Below, one piece after another: positions 1-12,153 of a stretch of 64,000 nt of DNA. How positions within the stretch are numbered: the stretch's first letter is position 1; the number at the start of each line of letters is the position of its first letter. The position numbers and the translations under genes are program-made. Source of the stretch: Clitoria ternatea (Eukaryota > Streptophyta > Magnoliopsida > Fabales > Fabaceae); assembly GCA_037962975.1 (NCBI GenBank), contig CM075674.1:40314501-40378500 (forward strand), written 5' to 3'. The notes beneath the pieces were generated by a model. It searched no databases. It was given only the letters and a program-made list of their open reading frames with translations, and was not told the origin of the DNA.

Positions 1-597
1 TTAGTCCAGATAACACCACACACACCGGATACTATACACGTCACCCCACAAAGGACAAAGGGCATTGCTACGGGGACCGATCAATAATTCCCTACACTAC
101 GAGCCAAAATCTGCTCACGGGAATGGTCCACTTGTCCCCTAATTCTGGTCTATACACTCTACGCTCAATATAAAATAGCCACTTGACCCAATCATTCTGG
201 TAAGTGCGTAATAAAATAATGCTAATGGGAGTTAGTGGTTCCCCACTAACGAGTCCTCGTAAAACGAGCCAATCAGGTATATGAACTCATTTCATTAATG
301 AAGTGGGGGATCTTCAACTGAATCCATGAACGATTACTCTCTGAAATACATTCCTTACTTGGAATATCATCACTGACTTGAGCGTCGGAGAATCTTTGCA
401 GGTGACACCACCATTCGCCCACTTCAACGCGTTAGGTCGGTGTGAAGGATCTCCAGGACGCCCAATCCGCTCTCCTCACTCAAGGACAACGGATATTTAC
501 ACCGGATACTCATACATCCGGTCTTCCGCACAGTATTTGCATACTATTTATGATTGACTTGAGTCCGGATCTCTAGACCCCAGTTCAGGACAGATCA
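1..597 (+). repeat. 5' LTR, partial (3' portion only)
   Basis: It aligns base for base with 4604-5200. I counted ten differences in 597 positions, all transitions. It ends in ...AGATCA just before a primer-binding-like sequence. About 240 bp of the LTR start lies before the window, judging from the 3' copy. Confidence 0.85.
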
Positions 598-617
598 TTG
601 GCACGCCCAGTGGGACT
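598..617 (+). other. Primer-binding-site-like sequence
   Basis: The sequence immediately after the 5' LTR begins TTGGCACGCCCAGTGGGAC. The TGG matches the complement of a tRNA 3' CCA end, the usual start of a plant LTR-element primer site. I cannot assign the tRNA species from memory. Confidence 0.5.
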
Positions 618-664
618 CGTTAAAGTTATTCCCACTTCTCGTTTAAGAAGCCTGGTCTCTTATC

Positions 665-2176
665 ATGGAAGGCAATGGGAGAAACCAACTAGATGGGCAC
701 GTAGAAGACATCACTGCCCAGGAACAACCAGTGAACAGGCACTTAGCTCTTGAGTCGCCTGTGGAAAGTTCAAGAAGAATGGTGCAGGTTTCAGCACCAA
801 ATCTAAAGGATGAGATGATAAGAAAGTTGATGGAGGAACTGATAGAATTGAAACGTGAAAGAAAGAGCGTGGAGGAGAGAGCCATGTCTCTGATCAAGGG
901 GACACATCACACAACCGAGGGAGAAAAATCCTCTACCCCCCAGTATTCAAATATCCCCATATTTGAAGGGAAGGAACAGATCCACGATTCTGATAAGAGA
1001 GTTGTTAAAGGGAAGAGGAGGCTGATGACAGCCTCTCCAGTAACTTATAAGCTCACAGTCCCTTTTTCAAGGAGACTTATGAGTGTACGCATCCCTAAGC
1101 ACCTACAGACTACTCAACCTCTCTCTATAGAAAAATACAGTGGTGAAACTGATCCTACTAAGCATCTTGATGCTTATACACTCGAAGTCATGTACCTGGG
1201 GGCAGATGAAGATGTCATGTGCAGGATGTTCCCTCGGACTCTTGTTGATGATGCCCTTAGCTGGTCCAGGAAGCTACCATCAGGTTCCATTGACTCATGG
1301 GAAGAAATGGCAACAGCGTTTGTGGACCACTTTGTCATTTCCAGTGATATTCCCAGAACATCTCATACCTTGGCTCAGATTAGGCAGGGGGAACATGAAA
1401 CTCTCAAGGACTTCTTGAAGAGGTTTCACAAGGAAGCAGCTGCTGTTCCAAACTTGGCAGAAGCACTACAATTGCACATAGCAATAGAAGCTTTGCAACC
1501 AAGCTCTGCTTTTGCCCTGTCATTGGCAAAGAATCCTCCAGTGAATTTCGAAGAATTCAGGAGGAAAGCATCCAAGTATGTGAGCATTGAAATACACTTG
1601 GAAGCAACAGTGGCGAGAGGGAAATCCCCAACGTTACAACGGAGTGATAAGAGCAGATCCAGATCGGATCACATGGAAAGACCGTGCCGTGGCGATGCCT
1701 TCGATAGCTCCACTCCACAGCGTTAAGCAGAACGGATGCATGCATTCGACAATTATGCTCCGCTAAATTCTGAACGATCTCAAATTCTTAGGGAGATCGG
1801 ATGGCCAACCCTTATTGCGTACGGGGTCAGGACTCCGCCCCAGCTTCGCAAACAGGGTGACCCTCGGAAATACTGCGAATTCCATGAGCAAGAGGGCCAT
1901 TCAACAAATGAATGTCAGGCTCTGATGAATACTATTAAGACCCTGATCCGAGAGGGTAAACTCAAACAATACCTTCTCAAAGAAAGGTCTACTGATCAAC
2001 TAGACCAGATTGAGAAAAGGGGAGGAGATTACGAGGAAGACGATGACGATCATCCCACTCCGATCAGAAGGTTTACTGCTTCTGAAAAACAAAAGGGAGT
2101 TGTGATTGGTGAGCCTGCACAGCAAAACACTATGCCCCGACAACAACATCAAGGCCGTCGAGAGGTCATTGATTAG
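665..2176 (+). pseudogene. Retrotransposon gag, interrupted by one stop codon
   Basis: Frame 2 is open from ATG 665 to a TAA at 1724-1726 and then continues in the same frame to TAG at 2174-2176. The two pieces (353 and 146 codons) are one gag gene with a single nonsense change and no frameshift. Residues of about 150-300 resemble the Retrotrans_gag domain (W-rich block with ALSWSRKLP and a FVDHF motif). The second piece carries a C-x2-H-x4-GH-x4-C zinc-knuckle-like block (YCEFHEQEGHSTNEC) typical of Tat/Ogre-type plant gag. Downstream there is no pol. The product would be a structural capsid protein packaging element RNA in cytoplasmic particles. Whether the truncated 353-aa protein is still made is unknown. 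Confidence 0.8.
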
Positions 2177-2500
2177 GGATCAGGCCAGCAAAATTAATAG
2201 GGCCTTCTGTTGATACAGCTAGTCAGTAAGACAGTGTGCACTCCACTCCTTTTCCTTACTTAGGTTTTTCTCGATCAGGTTTTACCAAGAAGGTCTAATG
2301 AGTCATAACCTCGACTCATCTCTCTTTCTCTCTTTTGTAATTCATAATTAATGAAATACTCTAAATGATTCACCTATTGTCTTTATGATTGTATTCGATG
2401 CACAACACTGTTGTGACAAGATACTTTCAGGACGGATGATCCTAACAATGTATCCGTTGTTAGCGATGAACCTCTTCGAAGGTACAACTGGGTGAACCAC

Positions 2501-2903
2501 CCCATTCGAAGGCCCAGATTGTAGGATTAAACCGAACTCTGGGTACGGTTAGTAAGTTTGGCTGAACACCGATGAAGGCTCGGATTGTAGGATTGAACCG
2601 AACTTCGAGTACGATTAGTAGGTTTGGCCGAACGTCAGTGAAGACCTGAGTTGTAGGATTAAACCGAACCTCAGGAAACGGGTTGTAGGATTGCACCGAA
2701 CCCCATTCGAAGGCCCAGATTGTAGGATTAAACCGAACTCTGGGTATGGTTAGTAAGTTTGGCTGAACACCGGTGAAGGCTCGGATTGTAGGATTGAACC
2801 GAACTCCGAGTACGACTAGTAGGTTTGGCCGAACGTCTGTGAAGACCTGAGTTATAGGATTAAACCGAACCTCAGGAAATGGGTTGTAGGATTGCACCGA
2901 ACC
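2501..2903 (+). repeat. 201-bp tandem repeat, two copies, with shorter sub-repeats
   Basis: The block starting CCCATTCGAAGGCCCAGATT at 2501 recurs at 2702, a period of 201 bp. Inside each unit a shorter motif, TTGTAGGATTRAACCGAAC, recurs every 34-67 bp. The period is a multiple of three, which keeps a long antisense frame open by chance; I do not call it coding. The block lies in the non-coding internal part of the gag-only element. Confidence 0.8.
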
Positions 2904-2970
2904 CTATTTGAAGGCTGGTGAATGAGTAAAATCCAACACCGGTTGAAGAAGAACGATTGAGACTAATTCC

Positions 2971-3362
2971 CCCAGGACGGATGCTCTCAATCACATATTC
3001 TGTGAGTTGACGAGGTAACTCCTGGCGCGGACAATTCCCATCATCATCCTTATGATGGAAGTCTTTGAAGACTCAATCCGTACTCTTATGATTGAGATAC
3101 ACTTCCCCAGGACGGATGCTCTCAATCACATATTCTGTGAGTTGACGAGGTAACTCCTGGCGCGGACAATTCCCATCATCATCCTTATGATGGAAGTCTT
3201 TGAAGACTCAATCCGTACTCTTACGATTGAGATATACTTCCCCAGGACGGATGATCTCAATCACCTATTCTGTGATGTGATGATGTAATTCCTGGCATAG
3301 ACAAATTCCCATCGTCATCCTTATGAGGGAAGACTCAATCATCATCTTCATGTATCTTTGTG
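2971..3362 (+). repeat. 135-bp tandem repeat, three copies
   Basis: The motif CCCAGGACGGATG starts at 2971, 3106 and 3241, exactly 135 bp apart. The first two units are almost identical; the third is diverged and shortened at its end. The repeat sits downstream of gag. Confidence 0.85.
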
Positions 3363-3879
3363 GTTCCCCAAACTCGGAACAATACTCTCACAATGGACGA
3401 CATCGTTCTCTCCAGTGAGAGTAACACGAATTAATAATAGTCATCCGTCCTGTTACACCACTTTTGTTAACAACGGATCGGCTCTTTCTCTCCCCAAAGG
3501 AATTAAGGGTAATGCCCCATGACAGGTACCAATCCCTTAACAAACTTATACTTGGGGATAATATTCATGTATATATTTCTCCGTTCTAAAACTTATTTAT
3601 CTTAAATGATTTGATTAATTTTCTGAGGCAATTATTTCAATCCGACCTCAATATTAATCACGCTGAACGGATTATTGAATGCTTTACTCTTCATAAAACA
3701 TTGAAGGCTTGGGCGTAGTAAGCTGGTTCTTTTTCAAGGCCACGCTGAATCCTGAGTAAATTGACACGATTGGTGAATGGGTAAAATCCAACACCGACTG
3801 AAGAAGGCTAGTAGGATTAAACCAAGCCCCAGTCGAAGGTTTGGATTGTAGGATTAAAACCGAACTCCAAGCATAACTT

Positions 3880-4330
3880 CGAATTCGCTCAGAAGTATTT
3901 CCCCCGGAAATTCTTCACTCGACAACACTTCAAATTCGAAGTCGGACTCGAATTGTTCACTCGGGAATATATCTACCCGAAGCGTACTTATTCAAAGTCA
4001 GAGCCTTCCTCTGACCAAAAGGTACTTCTCCTGGAATTGGCCTATTCGGAAATCCTTCACTCAGCGTCATGCGACGTGGAGGTCAGAAATTCTTCACTTG
4101 GTGCCATACCACGAGGAAGCCAGAAATAATTCTCTGTTTCATGTTTCACTCGGAAACATCTTAACTTCCCTTCACTCGGAAGTATCATACTTGGGAACGT
4201 CTTTGCCTGAATGGTGTTCATTCGAAGTCAAAGCTCCCTCCTTTTCACTCGGAATTATTTACTCAGAATTGAATATTCACTCGGAATTACTCACTCGAAG
4301 TTAAATGATCATTCGGAACTGATCATTCAA
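3880..4330 (+). repeat. Cluster of short TCACTCGGAA-type motifs
   Basis: Variants of TCACTCGGAA or TCATTCGGAA recur about a dozen times at irregular spacing of 15-45 bp just upstream of the 3' LTR. No coding frame is supported. Confidence 0.6.
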
Positions 4331-4363
4331 TAATGCTCGGGGACAATATTAAAGGCTAATGGG

Positions 4364-5200
4364 TGTTGCAAAGATATTTTGAACATAGGTATACCGGCAT
4401 CTAGACCTCTCGTAGGATGAGTAGCTTATGTGAACAACTACATAGTCCATCACACAAGCTAGGGGACATATGATCCGGTCTCAATACCGGTATCCGATCT
4501 ACAAGGTGTATTTCAGCATCTTTGACAGTCAAACAAAGTATGACCGGTGTCCTCGGTATACATTCGGACTGTAATTCCGTATCAGGCGCTCTCCCTATAC
4601 CGGTTAGTCCGGATAACACCACACACACCGGATACTATACACGTCACCCCACAAAGGACAAAGGGCATTGCTACGGGGACCGATCAATAATTCCCTGCAC
4701 TACGAGCCAAAATCTGCTCACGGGAATGGTCCACTTGTCCCCTAATTCTGGTCTATACACTTTACGCTCAATATAAAATAGCCACTTGACCCAATCATTC
4801 TGGTAAGTGCGTAATAAAATAATGCTAATGGGAGTTAGTGGTTCCCCACTAACGAGTCCTCGTAAAACGAGCCAATCAGGTATATGAACTCATTTCATTA
4901 ATGAAGTGGGGGATCTTCAACTGAATCCATGAACGATTACTCTCTGAAATACATTCCTTACTTGGAATATCATCACTGACTTGAGCGTCGGAGAATCTTT
5001 GCAAGTGACACCACCATTCGCCCACTTCAACGCGTTAGGTCGGTGTGAAGGATCTCCAGGACGCCCAATCCGCTCTCCTCACTCAAGGACAACAGATATT
5101 TACACCGGATACTCATACATCCGGTCTTCTGCACAGTATTTGCATACTATTTGTGATTGACTTGAGTCCGGATCTCTAGATCCCGGTTCAGGATAGATCA
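4364..5200 (+). repeat. 3' LTR of the gag-only element
   Basis: The part from 4604 matches the 5' LTR. The start is set at TGTTGC (4364) because it follows a purine-rich stretch and gives TG...CA ends; length is then 837 bp. The exact start cannot be checked because the 5' LTR start is outside the window. Confidence 0.7.
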
Positions 5201-6749
5201 ATAACTTATCTATATATGTAGGCCCCTTAAATTTTAATTTGTACTGGGCCAACCAGGAGTTTACACTGTTCCATAATTCTGGATAATAATAACATGAACA
5301 GCCCAACTGGCATGGAAACACTTAGAGACTAGTCAGATTGAGAAGGTTTTTATTGTGAAAGTACCCGACACTAGGAAGCTACCCCAGGTCCCCTGAAGCA
5401 CCCTTTCATACCCTCTCATCCCAAGACTCACAATTAAGCCTCCTCTAATGTATCCTCGGTTTCTATAATCCGTCCCCAGACAATATCATTTTGTTTCTCT
5501 TCGATGATTCATGATGCATGAACTACTCGCGTATTTAATTGGTTAAGGCTTTTAGAAACTCAATTATATTATCAGGGCCTATGAATCACGACATAGCCAC
5601 CCCAGTAAACTGTACTTTTTTAACTTCTCAAATACGCACATAGAATTTTAGTACAGTTCCTTTTCAAATCACAAATCAAATCTCCTTATAAATTTGAGTT
5701 TCAAAGCCTTAAATATATTTCACAACCTTCTTTAGAAAAGTTTATAGGTCAATTCAAAATCAATTTCTAAAAACTCAAATTTGGAATTATCAATCTTTAA
5801 AACCTTAGTACTTGAAAATTTTGTATAATATTCTTATACATTTAAATATTATGTATATATATGTATATATTAAAATATTAGTAAAAAAATATTTTTTATA
5901 AAATAATTTCTCTTTCTTTTTCTTTTTGATAAACTAATTAAAAAAATCTAAATTTTAGTAAAGATATATACATATATATTAAAATATAAAAAGAGATTTC
6001 TAAAAACTTATGTAGTTTTATTGAAATCTAAGAAATTTCTTAAAAGTAATTTAAATAAAGATGAATAAGTAAATAAAGAAGTAGGAGATAATTAAACTCT
6101 TACTGAATTTTAGCTTTCCGTCATGCTTGCTATATGCTTAAACTCCACAATATAGGATTATCAATCATAATCAAACATTGTCAATCACAATCAAACATCA
6201 TAAAACATAAATAAATATTAATAATCATAATCAAATCAAATAATTAAACATCATTTATAAATATGATAGTTTAAAATTTAATGATTATTTAAATTAATAA
6301 ATTTTGTTTTAAGTTCTATGGTCAATTCCTCGCACAGGTCTATGTAAATCCAAGATAGTCCAATCCTTGTATAGGTCTAGTTCAGTCCATATATGTCATA
6401 ACAGTCCAAATCCTTGCATAGGTTCAGTCAAGTTCATAATAGTTCAAGTCTTTGCATAGGTTCAATCCAATCCGCATAGGTCATAATAGTTCAAGTTCTT
6501 AAATATTTTAGATATAACAATTATTATAAATTTTAAGTTAAACGTTATTATTTTAAAATAATAATATTGTTATGTTTAAAAGGAGTAGGGGACTCCTCCC
6601 AATATTCTTATGTATTTTCATATTATATCCTTAATCTCACCCCCCCTACCTTGATTTGCTACCAAAAGTGAATTCGCTCTGCGCCTCCAATTTCTAACAA
6701 AATATTAATACTAATTTATTTCAGTATAAGCTTAAGATAAAAATTAAGA

Positions 6750-7110
6750 TTGCTATCAGAATGATAAATAGTAAATGTGCATAGTAATAATAAATAGTAA
6801 CGGTAAATGGTAAGTCATCAATAGTAACGGTAAATAGTAATTTTTTGAATAGTAATAGTAAATAGTAAGTCGTGAATAGTAATTTTTTGAATAGTAGTGG
6901 TAAATGGTAAATCATGAAAAATAACAGTAAATAGTAAATTTTAAATAGTAACGGTAAATAGTAAATTTTGAATAATAACAACAACTAATAAATTTTGAAT
7001 AATAACGGTAAATGATAAATTTGAATAATAACAGTAAATGGTAAATTGTGAATAGTGATAATAAATAGTAAATTTTGAATAGTAACTGTAAATAGTAAAA
7101 ATAACACAGT
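6750..7110 (+). repeat. Degenerate AATAGTAA/GGTAAATAGTAA array
   Basis: Units such as AATAGTAACGGTAAATAGTAA recur about fifteen times with variable spacing. The antisense frame open across part of it encodes only L/F/Y/I-rich sequence and is not a gene. Confidence 0.7.
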
Positions 7111-7407
7111 GGTAATTTATTTTTACTATAGTAACTTATTCATAATAGTACTAGTATATTAATGGTTTAAGAGTGCTAAAAAAAATAAACTAAAATTATA
7201 AAAAGAATATAGAAGAAAGTTATTACCTTACACCTCCGGCAGAACTTCTTTTTACTAAAAGAATTTACTCTCCACTAATTTTTTACGCACTATCTCTCTA
7301 GATTCTCTCTCTAATTTTTGGTGTGGAAATGTTGTAAATGAGCCATCTATTTATAGGAAGAAAATTTTACTATTTAAGATTATTTAATTATTTATTTTAC
7401 TATTCAT

Positions 7408-7476
7408 GATGTAAGCGATGATGTAAGCGATGATGTAAGCAATAATGTAAGCGATGATGTAAGCAATGATGTCGGC
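7408..7476 (+). repeat. 12-bp tandem repeat GATGTAAGCGAT, about six copies
   Basis: Successive 12-mers read GATGTAAGC followed by GAT or AAT; the last unit is GATGTCGGC. Copies differ at one or two positions. Confidence 0.8.
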
Positions 7477-7665
7477 TGTGGCATTTTGGTTATTAGATGA
7501 AAGGTTAAGGGTTTTTTTGTCATTGTAAAAAAAATAAAAATAAAAAAAATAAAAAAATAAAAAAATTCTAAAAAATTATAAATTATATAACAATCAAAAA
7601 GTTCTAAAGAACTATAATCAAATTCCTTTGAAATTTTATTTTAAATAAAAAATAACGAAATTAGG

Positions 7666-7981
7666 GGTGTTACAACAAACGTCTTTGAATAAATCCTGCT
7701 TCACAGCCTCCCACATTAGCCCACTGATCCTCTCAGCAACAATTAAAAACAAGAAGGGTGTCATAGGATCACCTTGCTTAATGCCTCTTCTCATAATAAA
7801 TTCTATTGTTGGGCTCCCATTGACAAGAACCGATACAGACGAAAAACATCAGGCAACCCCTTATCCACCTCTCCCATTGACTCAAAAACCCCATCCTACG
7901 CATCATATAAAATAAAAAATCCCAACATACCAAGTTATATGCCTTCTCAAAATCAACCTTAAATATCAAAAAATCTCATTG
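7666..7981 (-). pseudogene. LINE reverse-transcriptase fragment
   Basis: On the minus strand, about 7800-7969 encodes the plant LINE motif FKVDFEKAYNLVCWDF followed by MRRMGF and RWIRGCL. From about 7830 down to 7670 a different frame encodes VNGSPTIEF, then RRGIKQGDPMTPFLFLI and ISGLMWEAV. These are consecutive conserved blocks of the reverse-transcriptase fingers and palm of L1-type elements. A frameshift lies between the two parts near 7825-7850. Neither the catalytic YADD block nor the endonuclease is present, so it is a short dead fragment of a non-LTR retrotransposon. Confidence 0.85.
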
Positions 7982-8779
7982 ACAGAAGGACGCACTCGAC
8001 ATATTTTAAACCACTTAGGGGACCAAAGTGAATAAAAAAATAATTAAAGGATCAAATTAACATTTTTTAAAAAGATAAAGGACCAAATGATATATTTAGC
8101 CTATCTAATATGATTTAATAAGTAGGTTAAATATGTGATTTTAAGCATAACTTTAATTTGAGTTCAATTGTAAGATAATATGAATTTGAGTTTTAATCAT
8201 AAGGAAGTGTGATAATATATCTCAAAAATATATTATTATTTTTGAGAAAGTTCTCATTAAGGTTCTATAAGATCCCCTGTGATAGGTGACGTTCTAAAAA
8301 AATGATTTTGTTGTCTAATGCAAGTGCCAAATTATTGGAAGATTATTGGATTTAATTTTAACGAGATATTTATGTAATGATTTCCACCATACTAATGATA
8401 TGGTGATGCAAATATGATGTTGATTGAATCCAATAATTTAAATGAGAATAAATTCATAAATGAATTTATTTTATTCTTGATAGAGTTATCATGAATAAAT
8501 TTTAATATTATGTGTTCCATTGTGTTTTAATAACACAATGATGACTAAATTTTTCAAGAATAAATTCCTAAGTGAATTTATTTTACCATCAAAAGATAAG
8601 TTGTCACTTAAAATTCATCTAAGTATATCTGAGTAATCTAAATTAAAAATGAAGGCCAAGTTATTATTTTACTTGGTAAAATTTAAGGCTAATAAGTTAA
8701 GAAAAGTCTCTTAGCATATATATGGAAGAAATATGTCTTCCTAAGTTGTATATTGTGATTGCCAATAGGCCAAAAAACA

Positions 8780-9900
8780 AATAATAGTATTTATATTGAG
8801 ATCTTGAGACATGTACATGTATATTATAATCAAGTAATCTAGCTATAAATCATGGATCAAAATTATTTTGATGTTGAGTCTCACAAAGTGAAAAACTAGT
8901 GAGTCAAACACCGAGGGGAATGCGACTTAGCCATTTGTAACTAATGGATATGGGAACCCAACCTTTGTGATTAGAGATCTCATGAAGAAGGTTCATAAGG
9001 GTAATAACAAATCACTTAGTCTTACTAGCATTCTTTCCTTTTTCTCTTCCTATGGTGTATGTGAGAAGTGCTAGACTGCACTGAATGATGGTTAAGCTTA
9101 AAAGCTTATAATGATTTTCATATCCCTTATGGGTGGTGTATAAAAATGCATTATACACTTGATGAAAACACCTATGTGAGTGTGGAGTGGGGCCGCTCCT
9201 ATGAAATTAAATGGTGAAATTTCTAAAGCACTCATGAATCACCAGGCACACGTAAGGCCTATTCATGCAAAACAATGAAAACAACAAAAAAGAGTCAGAA
9301 AGTGTAATGTGATAGGTAAATGCTATCTTATACATTAAAGTGATTTTGGTTCATAGAAGCTTTGCTTCACCAATTCAGTGTAGGTTAAGTTTATTTGTCC
9401 AGGGTCTTGTTCATAGTCCAAAAGACACCAGATCTAATGCATTTGCACTATGATATAAACCCAATCCAATTTTTTATTAAAAAAACTTTTGAAATATGTG
9501 GGGATTGTTAGAAATTTTATCTATATTTCAAAAAAAAATTAATCATTTATTAAAATCAGAGGTTACGATTTACGTTTTAAATGAAAAATAATACCTGATG
9601 CGGTTACCATAATTAAATGTGTCAATTAATTCTTGTTTAAATTATAAATTCCATAACATCTTTATTATTAACGGAATTTAATTGATCAATTTATTTCTGC
9701 TATATTTATTTTTTTATTATAAAAATCATATTTGACCACCCTATTTTAAGATATACATTTTTTTTCTGGGTTTACAGTAAAAAATCTACCTTTTACGAGT
9801 TCTGTTTCCTGTCACCGCACAGAAGGATTGCTGTATCTTGGGGGTCACGCCTTAGGCGCATAAACCCTTAAGGGCAGTGTGACTCCACACGCCTCAGTCA
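8780..9900 (+). mobile_element. Possible Ty1/copia 3' relic with LTR start
   Basis: A purine-rich ATATGTGGGGAT ends at 9505 and is followed by TGTTAGAAAT, the usual junction of polypurine tract and 3' LTR in plant copia elements. The upstream part (GAGGGGAATGCGACTTAGCC, GATATGGGAACCCAACC) resembles sequence I associate with the 3' non-coding part of such elements. There is no second LTR copy and no pol frame, so class and limits are weakly supported. Confidence 0.3.
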
Positions 9901-10143
9901 ACAATAATTTCCCAACATCAACACCATCCATAGCTCACGAACTTATTTCCTTCCTCACCATCATAATCGAACCTCTTTCATGCTAACCCACTGCATCGAG
10001 TCATAGACAACAATATTGAACCCCGTTTGAAAGACCACAACTAAAGCGCTTCATACCTATTTATTCACCCGTCACAATCTTATTTAACGAGACCAAGTGT
10101 CCATCACTCACCATTAATTTTTGTCAAACCAAAATGTTGTCAC

Positions 10144-10257
10144 CATTATTGTCACATCACCACCCTTAAAACTATTTTTCTTCAATTGTCACATCACCAC
10201 CATTATTGTCACATCAATACCCTTAAAACTATTTTTCTTCAATTGTCAACAACCTTA
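10144..10257 (+). repeat. 57-bp tandem duplication
   Basis: The unit beginning CATTATTGTCACATCA at 10144 repeats at 10201 with two or three differences. Both copies end in the run CTATTTTTCTTCAATTGTC. Confidence 0.8.
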
Positions 10258-12096
10258 CTCTTGATGATGGAGTACTTAAAGATTAAAGGAGTGTTCAAGG
10301 CTCTCAACAAAAAGATAAGAAAGGCTTTCTATTTCTATGTCAAATCCACAATCCACACTCTCTCTAACCTTAATTCATTCCCTCAGCTTCAATTCTTTAT
10401 GTTAAGGTTCTTCCACCAATAAGTCCAAGCCCCCTAAAAGACAACTAGGAAAAAAAAGATGAAGATCAACAACATTGACATTTCTTTTTATTGTATTACT
10501 TTTTAAAAATAAAAATAAAAACATGTATGATAGCAATGTTAACCTAGCTAATAGTGGTCTAAAACGTACTAAGTTTTAAGGACTAAACTAAAACTTTTTA
10601 TACATACTTAACCAAATGAAACTTAACTCAAATAAACAAGACTAGTATAGTACTTTAGCAAAAAAAAATATATAATTTCCTTTTGAAATATCAACATTAT
10701 TATTACTTAGTTTTACACAAGTATCAAATACCTTAATTTACTTGTTACTTTAATTCTTAACAATATTTATCCATTAAAATTAATCTATAAATTGGTTGTC
10801 TTTGTAACATATTTTTTCTTAGTCCATGTTTAGGAGTTTGGAGAAGATGGAAGGGGAAACTTTTGAGGGGGAAGGTAGGCAAAGTATTTTATAAGATATA
10901 ATAGAGAAATCAAACTCCAAGTTTAAAGCAACTCAGAAATATATCCTTAGACTCCTCATGGAATATAGAATTTGGATTGCTTTGAAATTATAATCTTTAT
11001 ATTTAAAGTAAAATGTAAAATTATAACTTTAACTCTAAACTATCTTATCTAAATTGATATTACATGTTAATGAAAGATGATAATAAATAAGATTATCTTG
11101 TTTGAGAAAAAAATAGTCCACAATGACAAAAATGATGACTATGTAAATGACCAATGGTCCTCATGGCAACAAAGATGGTGACACTGGCATTTGATGGTAG
11201 TGATAGGTAGTAACAACAAAAACAATAGTGTGATGGCAACTACAGTGTCAATGAGAATTTGCAACCACAAGTGGTCTGAGTTGTGGTAAATCTTGCAAAG
11301 TATTAAAGAATAATAGTGCAAGTGTGAGATAAGAAATGAGTAATTTAAAATATGACTTAAAAATTGAAAATCGATAGTCACAATTATATCAATTCAATTA
11401 TAATAGAGTCTAACTCAATTGAACAATGTATATGACTTGGTGTAACTCCATAAAATTGGATATCGAAAATTAAAATATTGGAACTATATTGTAACTTGGT
11501 GAAATTGAATATTGGAAATTAGAATAATGATTTTAATTCTTAAAACACTTTTAAATGTTATAATTATGATCTAAATACACTTTTTTTTTAGTTAGTGAAA
11601 CAGTAGCAAAGAGGATGGGAAAAGGTTTCATAACCAAGATTATAATACATAATGATTCTAACCACGCTCCCAGCATTTCATGTTCTTGCGCTAGTTGTAC
11701 TAACCTTGAAGAACCAATTCTAATTTGAAGAATATTCTACACCCAATTAGTGGTGTGCGTATATATTAATTAAGGGGTGTGCGTACAGATTTTTTTTTAA
11801 AGATTTTTAATAATGGAGTATAAATATAATCAATCATAGTAGTTGAAGATACATATGGGTTAACTACTTAATATCATAAAAAACATTAATTGATTGACAG
11901 ATAAAATATGAAAATAAGAATCGGGTAAAAATAATATATTACCTCAATAATTTTAATCTCCAAAATTTGCTAACAATTTAGTCTGATTCTTAAATTATAA
12001 TCTGATTTCAACAAAAATTAATAAACATGTAATTAAGATTATAATAAAAAAAAACTCATTCCAGTATTACATAAATCACAACGAGAAGGGATCTTC

Positions 12097-12109
12097 CTCT
12101 CTCTCTCTC

Positions 12110-12145
<36 letters not shown>
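12097..12145 (+). repeat. Compound microsatellite (CT)n-(AT)n
   Basis: A run of CT dinucleotides is followed within a few bases by more than fifteen AT repeats. It lies about 640 bp downstream of the VIR stop codon. Confidence 0.9.

Positions 12146-12153
<8 letters not shown>

Larger units (their letters stand above)
1..5200 (+). mobile_element. Gag-only Ty3/gypsy LTR retrotransposon (5' LTR truncated by window edge)
   Basis: Positions 1-597 match 4604-5200 without any indel (constant offset 4603), so two LTRs bracket an internal region of about 3.8 kb. The internal part has a primer-binding-like site after the 5' LTR, a gag gene broken by one stop, and then about 2.2 kb of non-coding sequence rich in tandem repeats. 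I see no protease, reverse transcriptase, RNase H or integrase, so the element would depend on an autonomous partner. The architecture matches the class called TR-GAG (terminal repeats plus GAG only). The gag type points to the Tat/Ogre-like branch of Ty3/gypsy; that placement is inferred from the zinc-knuckle-like block. The 5' target duplication lies outside the window; the five bases after the 3' LTR are ATAAC. Confidence 0.85.
5201..7665. other. AT-rich spacer without a recognisable gene
   Basis: Very AT-rich sequence with many stops in all frames. It holds short degenerate repeats (6750-7110) and a 12-bp tandem repeat (7408-7476). I see no supported coding region or RNA gene. Confidence 0.6.

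Noticed and set aside
2460..2897. 145-codon antisense frame with repeated NPTIRAF/NPTIWAF-type motifs
   Set aside because: It is a by-product of the 201-bp tandem repeat whose period is divisible by three; no family resemblance and it opposes the element's gene.
6721..6984. 87-codon minus-strand frame rich in L, F and Y
   Set aside because: Translation of an AT-rich degenerate repeat; no domain and no promoter context.
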